From assembly GCA_030068145.1 (NCBI GenBank), contig JAPJBO010001061.1, forward strand, positions 1 to 64,000: a stretch of 64,000 nucleotides of DNA, read 5' to 3'. Origin of the DNA: Diplonema papillatum. Its lineage: Eukaryota > Euglenozoa > Diplonemea > Diplonemida > Diplonemidae. The notes below the pieces were generated by a model that saw only the letters and a list, made by a program, of their open reading frames with translations, ran no database searches and had not been told where the DNA came from. A program made the translations under genes and the position numbers. This document shows positions 40,501-51,000 of the stretch, one piece after another; position 1 is the first letter of the stretch, and each line of letters opens with the position of its first letter.

Positions 40501-43446
40501 CCTCACACCTTTTCCTTATTATCTGCAGCCCTCCCTATTCGGGCTGGCAGGGGGAGGGGGGGGTGGCTTTCCTGCGTTTTGTGGGGTCTGATTGTGCACC
40601 ACGCCGACCTGGGCTACGCAACAATGAAGACACTTTTTGGGTGCCCTTTTCGCGTGTTTCGCTGACTTGAACTCGTTGCATTGGGGCAAGATTGTGGCAG
40701 CGACGGTGATGATTGCAACCCTTGGCGGCACGTTGACTGACACTGGGCAGTGAGAGGGTAAGATTGTCATATTGCACCTGTTGAAGCAGACTTTCGTGCA
40801 AGGATAGAGAGAAGATGGGACTGGTGATTTGGGGATGCGCCAAACCCACAAAAGGTGCTGTAGCGTGATTGCCCAACTAGGCAAATGCGCGCCTATTTTG
40901 TTAGTAGTGTCCGCTTGTGGTACACAGGCCTCCTAATGGCTCGCTTTTCCGCACGCTATAAGTCGCAGCCCTCAAGAAGTGGCGCGTCTCAGCAAGCAGC
41001 AAGCCGAGGACGTCAGGGTCGAACTCGCTCGTACAGGAGCGTGCACCATCATGCAATCAGTGGAGAGAGTTCTCAGTGCTGTCAATCCTCGAGTTCAACC
41101 CCGGAGTCAAATGAAGCCGCGTACTTCACGCCTTGTGGTGCCATTCGTTGCCACAGTTGGCGGGCAGTGAACTTGGCACGCGGCGCTCAGGAACTTGGGG
41201 CAGATCGATGCCACCTGCAGCAAACAATGCTCGGAGCTCCCCGTCAGGAACCGCGGCCACAATGGAACAGTTGCATCACTCAGCTGTATGGTCCTTTATC
41301 GGCACAGTGGACCGGCTTGTTCGCGCCTGAATTCGATGGCAACGCCTGCGGTCCTGGTTAGGAATGGTAGCCGCGATTTAGTATTGCACATTGAATAATC
41401 ATCAGACAAGAAGAACCGCGGCTGGTCAGTACCCGTCTTGTGGCACGGAGCTCTCCGGCTCGTTTGCAACTTGGAGCAGATCGATGTCAACCGTGGCAAC
41501 GACACCCATTACGACGCCGTCGGCATTGCTGTGCACGGGGTGCACCGTCGAGGCTCCTGTCAGAGCCGTCACAAGCTGCGACGAGATTTCTATCATGCGG
41601 TGCGTGCGGCGCGGAGCAGGGGGACACGCTCGCAAAACGGCCAGTGCTGCTGAAGGTTCGATCGCGCGCGGCGTTCCCATGAACAGGCTCGATGACGGTT
41701 CCGGCAAGCCCTGAGGCGGTATCAACCGTGCATTGAAGTTGATGCTCCAATCGGTGTCTTCTTCTTCCATGTCTTCATCGGCGGGGAGCGCCATGTAATT
41801 CGAGGACTGCGTGTTCGAAAAGTGTACGTGGTGGCAATAGGCTTGGACAATTCGCCGCTGGTTGGGTCGGCCCTTTGAGTTGGATGTGCCGTTCTGGAAC
41901 CGACCTGGAACGGGAACAAGACTGGAGAACGGAGCAATCTTTCCCTGAATGATTCGCATGGAGCGGCGACGAAAACACGGGTTTGGGGGCCCAACCGCAA
42001 AACGTGGTATTGCGTGGAACCTGGAACCGCTATGGTCGTTTTTGTTACTGGCAGCGGGTCTTCGGTGCTCTCATTTTGAACTTCGTGCTCTTAGTAGCGG
42101 TAGATACTTGCGTCTTTTTTGCTGCTATCCAGAACCAGCAGAACTCGTTTTTACCTCGAACATAGTTGAGGCACGCACATTCTGAATTCAAAGTTGCTGC
42201 TGCATGCCATCCAGCCCGATTCTGCAAACGTCACTAGAAGACAGTCTGGGTTTGGCAGAGTGCTGACAGTTAGCTCCTCTCTCCGGTTCCAAGGAAGACA
42301 CCAAGACGTTCACTTGCGCTTGCACTTGAACAACTGCTTGAGTCAGTGCTTGCCTGCCTTCATGGCACTTGCACTTTATATCATCCAATGCTGGTAGGCA
42401 CCGTCGTACGCCGTGCTTCCAGTGTTGCAAAGCGGTGGTTTCCCAGGTCCATCCTCGCCTTCTCCTTAACAGAACACACGACGTTCAGCTGGAGTCCGTA
42501 CTGGATACGTTGACTCGCCGTCTGTTGAGAGAGGGCACCATCCCGACAGCTGCATATGCCATCGCGACACAGAGGTTCCTCAAGTATTCTGGTTGGCAAT
42601 GTCGAATCCGAATTGTATCGACCCCACAATTGCCAGTGTTTACGCAAGGGTGGGCCCTGGGCCATTCTGGTCTTGAGTCAGCCAAGCCACAGCAGCAACC
42701 TTCGCAAATGAGATGCGCGCCAACCATCGTAGGCGTTAGCAGAGGCGCGGTTGATCCACTTGGGGGCAGGCTCGCCATAATGAGAGGAGTAAGTCAGAAA
42801 GCATACCGCGTCGACAATGAAGTACTTCCATCCAGCGGCTACGATCTTGTCAAGCGCGTCGTCAACCGTCAGTTGCTGTGTGAGGCGGGTTTCATGCTGG
42901 TATTGCTTGTATTTGGAGTCGGTGTCCTCAAGTTTCCGGTTCATGCCTGATGCTCCGGAACGCGGGTGGATCTCTCCCTTTTGGTGCGTTCATCGTCCGG
43001 CTCACAGCTTGTGCCGGATCGTGTCGCATCAGAAGTATCACTCATGTCTGCCATAACGCTGGAATGTCAGCAATCAGTTCTGCCTTGTGCTCATTTCGAC
43101 GGAGGCTAGAGGGGAGAAAACAATACAACTACAGAGTGAGTCTTTTTGTTGAACGATTACGCTTTTGTTGAACGCTTACGCCCGCCACTAAACCCAGATT
43201 TATTTACCTGTGTTTCGTGTGGGCTACTGCACATTTACCTCCTTTGAGATTTCGCACTGGCAGTCTCCTCAAGTATTTCCTACAAAGCAGGTGCTTATAA
43301 ATAAACTCAGGGTCCCCGCCCTGATTGTGACTGCGTCTCGCTAGGCAGCACCGACTTGTCTGTTTGCGGTGGCAATCTGCGAAGTAACCTCCGCAGAGCA
43401 CAGTGGACACGGGGTTGCCGTGTGCAGCACCAAGTTTCCGTGAGTC
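40501..43446. other. Stretch with weak coding signals, minus strand
   Basis: I cannot define a gene. Protein-like minus-strand pieces include 42678-42944 (LTQQLTVDDALDKIVAAGWK, with a GTATGC donor-like site after FIVDA) and 41426-41959 (ALPADEDMEEEDTDWSINF, TGASTVHPVHSNADGVVMGV). They could be exons of one gene or decayed coding DNA. The repeat partner of 7258-7385 lies at 43205-43305. Confidence 0.35.
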
Positions 43447-43469
43447 GTATAAGATCTGCGATCTTATAC
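43447..43469. repeat. 10-bp hairpin next to element E3
   Basis: GTATAAGATC, three bases, then GATCTTATAC form a perfect hairpin about 20 bp outside the left target duplication of E3. Confidence 0.7.
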
Positions 43470-44157
43470 TAGGGGAGAAAATCTTGGTTTAATGGTGTGC
43501 TCCGCCCTCCAGTTTTCCGTAGTTCTTCCGTACTTCTTCCGTAGTCTTGCCGCACTAAGGGGTGTCCAAAAATTATTTTTACAGTGAAAGTTCGCTTTTT
43601 ACCCAACTACTTGCGCAGGGCTGTCAGTTTGGTCTCTGCATGCCTGGAGCACCAAAAATCTGCCTCTTCTGCAACCAAAAAAGAAAGGGTAATATACAGA
43701 TATATTGGTGTGGTCGGTGGGCCAGTTCCCCCGCAGTTCAACATGGCGGGGGGGTGTCTTTTTTTTTCCCGACGACAACTAGTGTCAGACTAGCCTACCC
43801 GAAGGCAGTTGATTTCTTTAGGCGAGGTTTCTCTACCGGCGGAAGTTGTTTGGGTTAGCGTTTTTTTTTTTTTTTTTTTTTTTTTTTTTCTCCTTCCGTT
43901 GATATCGTTAGTCATTCACTCTCCCTTTTCCCTACCGCTCCGATCCCTTCTCTTTCCACTTCTTCCTCTTCCGTTGCCCCCCACACAAGACGCAGTGCTG
44001 ATTTACTCGAGATATCTCAAAACTAGCGAGGACCACCGTGCCGCTAACGGGTCGTCGCACAGGACCTTCACGCGTTTCGCCACGTGCCGGATCGTGTCTC
44101 TTCGTTTCTTTGCAAAGTCCGCGAGCAGTCCCTTCAGTTGTGGCGGGTCGGTGGGGT

Positions 44158-45282
44158 ATGCGTGACGGATGCGGCAGGAAAACCCAAAACGTCGTCCAAA
44201 GGCTCTTCGAGCACATGGACACACACCTCGGCGACGGAGAACAACACGACCTAGAAGAAGCCTTACTTCAACTACTCGCTGCGATAGCGAACGAAAACGA
44301 AGAACACCGCACGTGCCAACCAAACTGCAGCGACGCCTTCAACGAATTATTACACCTACAGACGACAACAATCCATTGCAACAACTGCGGCTACATCAAA
44401 ACAGAAGATCAACCCTACAGCATGACAATCCTCGCAATACAGGCCAGCACCGCTCAAGGATGTCTGGACAGTTTCTGCAAGAAAAGCACCCCCAAAGATT
44501 ACAGATGTGACAAGTGCAAAAAGACAAAGACAGCAGAAACGCAAACCAGTATCCGAGCAGCACAAGACACATTACTACTGTGTCTTAGACGGAACGAGTT
44601 CGCAAACGAAAATCGAACCCCGGTGGCAGCTGATCCCACCCTCAACATTCCGGACCACGAACACAAATACGAACTCCAAGCCGTTATAACACACACAGGA
44701 AGAGAGAACGCCGGCCACTACACCATCCACAAACGTAACCGCACCCCTTTCACAGACCAAAACTGGACACATTACAACAACGAAACCACCTCACACTCCC
44801 GGGAACCTACGTACACAGACAACGCCACGTACATGTTCCTGTACACGAAAGAAGACACCACCGACACAGACCCTACACAAACACTCGAACTGCTCGAAGA
44901 ATTGCGAGGGGACACCCCTACCTCAGACGACGAGACCTCATCCGAAGAAACAACACAGCATGAAGGAACGCTGATTTGGGCATGCCCAGCCTGCAAAGCA
45001 ACTACCACGGACGCAGGCAACAAGTTCAAAGGCGCCAAAGGCCTCCGTACACACATGCTTCACTGCAAAGAGATGACTCTAGCAACAAGCCCAGTACGAA
45101 AGGCGGCACAGAAAGCCCTCGGAAAACGCAAATGCCCATACTGCAACAACGACGGACGGACCGCAGGGAAAGCGCGCTTCAAAAGTCTACGCCACCATAT
45201 CTCAAAATGCAAGAGAAACCCAGCGGTATCGCACACGCTCAAGGCTACGAAAAAGAATAAGCAAAGTAAGCGAGGAACTTAA
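44158..45282 (+). CDS. Ubiquitin-specific-protease-like protein with two C-terminal C2HC fingers
   Basis: The ATG at 44158 opens 374 codons; the frame extends about 40 codons upstream without ATG. A USP fold is recognisable: GEQHDLEEALLQLL (28-41) matches the QQDAHEF box, C74/C77 and C117/C120 the zinc ribbon, ELQAVITHTGRENAGHYTIH (172-191) the His box with H187, and WTHYNNET the following segment in which the usual Asp is Asn. The N-terminal Cys box is absent, so the visible protein lacks the nucleophile. After an acidic linker come CPACK...GLRTHMLHC (276-303) and CPYC...LRHHISKC (326-351), finger types found at the N terminus of LINE proteins of the CRE/NeSL type. The coding strand is rich in A and C, unlike its neighbours. 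It sits inside transposon E4. Confidence 0.75.
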   Translation: MRDGCGRKTQNVVQRLFEHMDTHLGDGEQHDLEEALLQLLAAIANENEEHRTCQPNCSDAFNELLHLQTTTIHCNNCGYIKTEDQPYSMTILAIQASTAQGCLDSFCKKSTPKDYRCDKCKKTKTAETQTSIRAAQDTLLLCLRRNEFANENRTPVAADPTLNIPDHEHKYELQAVITHTGRENAGHYTIHKRNRTPFTDQNWTHYNNETTSHSREPTYTDNATYMFLYTKEDTTDTDPTQTLELLEELRGDTPTSDDETSSEETTQHEGTLIWACPACKATTTDAGNKFKGAKGLRTHMLHCKEMTLATSPVRKAAQKALGKRKCPYCNNDGRTAGKARFKSLRHHISKCKRNPAVSHTLKATKKNKQSKRGT

Positions 45283-45353
45283 TTTCATCATCCACGGCTG
45301 CCTCGTGCAGCTAGAGAACCCCGACTGTGGAGGACAACAAACAGTCAAATAAT

Positions 45354-45428
45354 GGTGTGGTCGGTGGGCCAGTTCCCCGTAGTTCCCCCGTAGTTCAACA
45401 TGGCGGGGGGGTGTCTTTTTTTTTTTTC
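45354..45428 (+). repeat. Extra left-end copy of the E4 terminal module
   Basis: GGTGTGGTCGGTGGGCC, the CCCCGTAGTTC tract and GGCGGGGGGGTGTC plus T-run repeat the 43707 end in the same orientation. The two copies bracket the USP gene as direct repeats about 1.65 kb apart. Confidence 0.85.
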
Positions 45429-45828
45429 GTTTCTTGTTTTTGCTGAGTGCTTCAGGGATGCAGCCTTGGGTCCTGGAGAGCGTTTCTAAGCTACTTTGCA
45501 CTTTTTCGTCACAAAATATGGACAGTTTCGGGTTATTCGAGCGTATCACGATCAAAGACCCCAGGAGACAAGCCACCTGGTCCGGGCCAAAATCGGTGAA
45601 TTTCGGGGGGTAATTCCTTTGTGGCGACCACTTTCTGCAGTCGGCCCTGGCGAAGGTGGGGCGGAAGAGCTACAAAGGTGCAGTATTACGGCCCCAACTT
45701 GCGCAGAGCGCCATGTGCTATGCGTGCCCCGAAGAGGAAGGAATAGGATGAGAAGGAAGGACAGACTGGGAGTCACGGTTTGACAGGATCAGCTGCGGTA
45801 AGGAGAGCGGGAAATGTTCTATCAGAGG

Positions 45829-46570
45829 CCCCGCACCGGCCGGGTTTCGAAGCGATCGCGGGACCGGAGACCTTCGCGGCGGTCGGAGGAGAGAGGTGGT
45901 TCCGGGCGCTGCAGTATTGGCTGGATGGGATGTGCTGGTCGGTGGTGGGTGACGTCTCGATGGTGGAGCTCGCCGTCGACTTTGAAGTGTGCACCAAACT
46001 GGATCTTCCGGGCAGTGTCGTAGCGACGACGGACGGGACACCGTTGAGCATGTGCGAGGGTACTCGCAAAACTTTTAAAACCCGTCGGGGATGCGCTGGA
46101 GCGAAATCTCCGCTTCTGCCAGACAGGAAACTGGAGAAGATAGGTCGCTGAGCACGGTGGGAGCCCCGCCGTGCCTCACGGGGTACGAGATGAGGCCGAT
46201 CTTCCGTGGTGGTACGGAGACAGCTGACGACGGCACGAGTTCAGCGGCGAGGCGTGAGCGGCGAGGCGTGAGGATGGATCTTTTCCCGACGTACGGAGGT
46301 GGAAGGGAAGAGCGTGCGGCGAGATGGGCGGTGTTCAAGCTACGGAACACGAAAAGTGGAGTGAGACACGAGCACCAGGAAGTGAAGTGCGGCGTATGAA
46401 AGCGCCGGGGCAGCAACCGATAAACCTGGACGAGCAATCGAAGAAGAAGCGAGGCGCCAAACGCGTGCCTGAGCGCGACGATCAAGTCGAGCTAAAGAGG
46501 CGAAAGCATGACACATCACGTACAAAGAGATAACCGCGACACCGCAAATTGCCACAGAACATTTGCATTC
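45829..46570 (+). pseudogene. Decayed 3' copy of the LINE
   Basis: From FEAIAGPETFAAVGGERWFR onward this matches the C-terminal part of the LINE ORF (50915-52253), with an internal deletion, stops and shifts. It ends with the same 3' sequence (CGCGACGATCAAG, GAGATAACCGCG, TTTGCATTCTAA). The Cys/His-rich tail is deleted. Confidence 0.85.
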
Positions 46571-47640
46571 TAACCCAAAATATCAGAGGTGGTCGCGGTC
46601 GAAGACGGCAACTCGAGCGAGGAGTAAGTTTGATAACCAGAATGACAGGCAGAATGGCCATGCTGAAGGCAAGGTTGCGTTGCAGGAAGAGAAACTGGTG
46701 CTTGGCCGAGGATAAGACGGCTGGCAGAACAGAGAGACAGCGAGTCCTTCTTGTGGGTAGTCAAGCCTTCGCAGTCCCAGGACCTCCGCCCGCTTGCATA
46801 CAGCCGTCGACTGGCCTTTCCGACGAGTTGGAATGCAGGTACCATCTCCGGAGAGCTTCCGGTTTCTCCCAGAGTAGAGGAGCTGATGCAAACGCCACCT
46901 GGGCTTCTGAACGTGATTGCGGATCACCTTCTTGCCCAAACCCAGAGGGATTAGAGTGTCGGAATGGCGCCAAGGAGAGGCTCTGGCTTGTTTGCTTCTT
47001 TCGCTGGCGAGGGGGACTTCGGACACGTCAAAGCCTTGGGCTCTTCAGGCTCTGCATCCTTCTGTTCCAGCGATCGTAGAGCAGTTTGCCCACAACAACA
47101 TTAACCTTGAATGGCATGCTTCGGGTGAGGGCATGCATTTTATCAAGAAGTAACTTCTTATCAGCTTCCCTTCCATGCAGACATGCAGACACAAGTTGGA
47201 CTCAAGCACATCCTTTCGTCTATCACCGGACTCTTGATTGCGTGGTGCCAATTTTATCTGTGGGCTGTCCAAAACATCCTGCAGATCTCGATCAGGCCTC
47301 TGCCACCCGTCACGATAACGCGATTATTTTCAAGGACCAGTACAAGCACGCAATGGTAGCAACTGAGCTTTTCCTTCAGTCCTCTGGGGAACGTTGAAGG
47401 GGGTCCGGTAGCGAGCTGTACTTAGGTTCCTGCAAGCGTGAGCCAACCGACTTCTGCGAGTCCCGCGATAGCGTTCGAGTCTACTTTCCAACGAATCCTT
47501 CATGCCACGGCGCCACGAAAGCACCACCCCCGACACCCCGAAGGCTCCATTTTTCAAAAGGCTTGGCCCTTCTGTGGAAAGCCCAAGCAAGAGGAACCGT
47601 TTTGCTCACTCCAAAGTTCCCGGTTTGGCGCCAGTGCGTG
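46571..47640. other. Unassigned part of E4
   Basis: I see no gene. Frames on both strands here are short and unlike known proteins. Confidence 0.4.
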
Positions 47641-47746
47641 GCGTTTGAAAAATCCACTACAAAAAAAAAAGACACCCCAAGGTCAGTTCCCCGTAGTTCC
47701 CCCGTAGTTCCCCTGGCTATACCGACCACACCATATATGCGCACTT

Positions 47747-47873
47747 GTTTTTTTGCAAATATATGCATGTTCGTACAAACATGCATATATTTGCAAAAAA
47801 ACTTAAGTTTTTTTGCAAATATATGCATGTTTTTTTGCAAATATATGCATATGCATATATTTGCAAAAAATAT
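47747..47873. repeat. Array of inverted TTTTTGCAAATATATGCAT motifs with a 56-bp perfect palindrome
   Basis: The motif TTTTTTTGCAAATATATGCA occurs four times or more in alternating orientation. Positions 47777-47832 form a perfect 56-bp palindrome centred on CTTAAG. It lies between the right end of E4 and the 5' end of the LINE. Confidence 0.93.
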
Positions 47874-47986
47874 GTCAAAATTTTGGAGGATCAAATTTTT
47901 AGTGTTTTTTGGTCCAAAGATTGGGTCCAAAATTTGGGTCCAATTCACCTAGCCCCCCTGAAAGTGACTTTAGCTCGATTACGCGT

Positions 47987-48003
47987 CGATTACACTCGAT
48001 TAC
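47987..48003. repeat. 17-bp target-site duplication of the LINE, copy 1
   Basis: CGATTACACTCGATTAC occurs here and at 52309-52325. Both flanks contain further TCGATTACAC units, so the target itself was a short tandem repeat. Confidence 0.75.
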
Positions 48004-51000
48004 ACTGTACTTTATTGGTGTCTTGCCGTGGACACTCTCGAAGGAGAGCGGCACCGGGATCCGTCCCGGTAAAAGGAAGCACCAAGAAAGTATTAAGAGG
48101 ACGAAGACAAAGAGAGAAGACCGACGACACACACACACACACACATACACATCAAGCTGTACAACCCCGAGAGCGCGCAATGACGGATCCGGGGTTCAAG
48201 GAACTTGCCGCCCAGGTGCAGGCTCAAGGTAAGCAGATGGCTGATCTGATGGCCGCAGTCAGCGGGCTGGTAAAGCAGGCTCAGACGGATGGCGCGAAGA
48301 AGCAGAGTACAACAAACGCTCCCAGCTGGGCGGATGACGAGGTGCCCAAAAGGGCGCGGATTGCATCTGCGACGGACACCGGGACGGGCGCAGACACATA
48401 TGCCTCGAGCAGAGTCCGGAAGGCGATGAACGGCCTCGACGCGTATATCCGAGGGTTGCAAGCTCTAAATGGGGAAGGACCTGGGTGCATGCCGAGGTCG
48501 CTGGAGAAGACGTGGCAGAACGTGGTGTCTGGTCTGGATTCTATGGCCGGACAATTACCGAAGGTGCGCAATCTCCCGCGGCGTCCACCGGACTTGAGCG
48601 TCGCCCAGACCGTCAGGCAGAAGCTGGAAGCGAGAAGCCGTTCACTGACGGCACAAGCGCGTAAAGGAAGGATTGCACAGCTGGAGAACAAGATGCAAAA
48701 CCTCCACTGCGCGAACAAAGGGCAGTTGCTACCGTGGTGCAGGAAGAAGAGGGCGGATGGCCTGGTGGCGCTGAAGGTGGAGGGGCAGTACACGGCGAAT
48801 GCGCGGCAGATCGATGCGGCGTTGCAGAAGGAGTGGGCGCCGGTTAACCGGATGTACGAGTGCAAACAGGAGCCAAGCTATGAAGCGTTCCGGACGGAGT
48901 ATGCGGAGTACATCGAACATCGTCCGATGGAATGCCGAGATTTGACGGGCGAGGATCTGAGAAGCATTCTTGGAAAGAAGAGGGATGGCGGTGTCCCAGG
49001 TGTGGACGGATGGAACACAGCGGAGCTGAAGAAGCTGCCATTGCCGCTCCTGGCAGCGGTGTTCAACGCGATAGAAGCGACCGGGACGTGGCCGAACGCG
49101 TTGTTGGAAGCCGCGGTCACACTGATCCCGAAGGACGAAACTCTTGACCCGCTGGCGTTGCGGCCGATCACCGTCACAAGTGCGATCTATCGCTTGTGGG
49201 CGAGTACGCGGCTCAGGGACGTCGTCCAGTGGCAGGAGAAATGGATAGCGAATAGCCAGCACGGGTTCAGGCCCAAACACGGAACCGTGGACGTGGTATT
49301 CGAAATCGCCTCGCAAATCGAAGAAGCGCTCTTGACGGGAAGGGAGCTATACGGCGTGGCCCTAGACTTTGCCAAGTGTTTTGACAAGGTGCCGCGAGAC
49401 ATCGTGTTGAAGCTGGTGGGGGAGCTGGGCCTCCATGAGAGAATCCTCGGGCCGCTGCGCGACATTTACGCGCGACTACGAAGGCGGTACAAGCTGCACA
49501 TGGGAGTGGGAGGTGTCTTCTTCACCACCAATGGGATACTGCAGGGCTGCCCCCTGAGCGTGATCCTCATCAACGCGCTGCTGTCCATCGTGGTGCGCAG
49601 AGTGGACGACGTGGGGGGGGTGACGAGCGAATCCTTCGCGGACGACCTCACCCTCCTGTCGCGTCTCAAGGAAGCCTGCTTGCAGAACGCCTTGGTGGAA
49701 GTCGACAGATTTTGTTCGAACACCGGCATGTCGATCGGGATACCGAAGACGTTTGCTTTTGGGACGCCGAAGGCGTATGAAGCGAAGTTGAGGGTAGGCG
49801 GCGCACTTATCGCGACGAAGGAGGAGCTCACCATCGTTGGGTGTCTAGTCGGCACGAAGCGAACACGCAGGACAACGGACCTGCGCTACGACCAGCGTGC
49901 AGAGGAGGCCGAACGGTTGGGAGCTCTGCCGATCTCGATGACGCAGAGGTCGGGACTAGCGGCGATGGCAGTTTTACCGGCGGCGACATACGGCTCGGAG
50001 TTCGCGCTTCCGACGGTGCGGGGGCTGGGGAAGTTCACCGCAGCGTTACTCAGAGGCGTCTGGGACCCGGTGAGGCTGCATCGGGCACAGGAGGCCGTGT
50101 TGGGCATTCTAAACAAGGCCCACGTGCTCGACCCCTACTCAGTGCTGCCGTATCGGTCGCTCGGTATGATTGCAGAAGTGTGCCGAAAGAGGCCGGTATG
50201 GAGGGCCCGCGTCGCAACAGTTCGAAGGGCGTATGGCAGCAGAATCCGCGCATGGGGACCGATCGGTATTGCGGCCGAGCATGCAAAAAAGCTCGGTATA
50301 CGATGGACGGAAGATCTCGACGACGCCGAGGACGAGGCAGGGAATGTGCTGAGGCTGGTGCGACAGAGTAAGGGGGAGCGAGGGCACACCCTGAGAAAGG
50401 CGATTCACGGCTGGCGACTAGGGGAGCTCGAGAAGAGGCGCACAAACTTCGGAGGGGTACGGGCGGGTGTCGACTACACCGCGACGAATGCCTACGGGCT
50501 GAAGGCGTCGACAACGCTGACGGCCGCGCGGGACGTTGCCGAGGTCGTAGCAGGGTCGGTGATGACGGAATCACATGCTGCCAAGCTGTGGGGAGGTGAC
50601 GGGCTGTGCAGACGCTGTGACGAGGCGACGGAAGAAACTCTGGGCCACATTTGGTGGCAGTGCCGGGCGTATGAACGAATCCGAATGCAACAGCAGTATG
50701 CCGAAATTGTTGACGCAGATCGCTCGACTTGGCCTCCGTGCCTGCAAGAACACGGGATTCTGCCGAAGGGAAGTCGAATCAACATCGAAGTGCTGCACAC
50801 ATTCATGGCGGAAGTCATGCAAGAGAGACGACGGCTGGAGAGAGAAGGAAGAGACCGGGCAGTCGGCCACCCCTGGAGACAACTGCACCCTGACGACTGC
50901 CCCCCGCGCCGGCTGAATTTCGAAGCGATCGCTGGACCGGGGACCTTCACGGCGGTCGCAGGAGAGAGGTGGTTCCGGGCGCTGCAGTATTGGCTGGATG

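Larger units (their letters stand above)
43707..47732. mobile_element. 4.0-kb GGTGTGG element E4 carrying the USP gene
   Basis: The ends are GGTGTGGTCGGTGGGCCAG at 43707 and, inverted, ACCGACCACACC ending at 47732. The flanks are ATATATT and ATATATG. The inner GGGGTGTC plus T-run is inverted, but the CCCCGTAGTTC tract between (43724-43739; 47685-47714) is direct. A further left-end copy at 45354-45428 makes an alternative left boundary possible; its flank matches the right one poorly. Confidence 0.65.

Noticed and set aside
43809-44165. Frame with a poly-Phe run
   Set aside because: It is produced by a long T run before the USP gene.
45354-47732. Pairing the 45354 end with 47732 as the main element
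   Set aside because: Flanks AAATAAT and ATATATG match at only a few positions, whereas the 43707 end gives six of seven; the 45354 copy is kept as an extra end.
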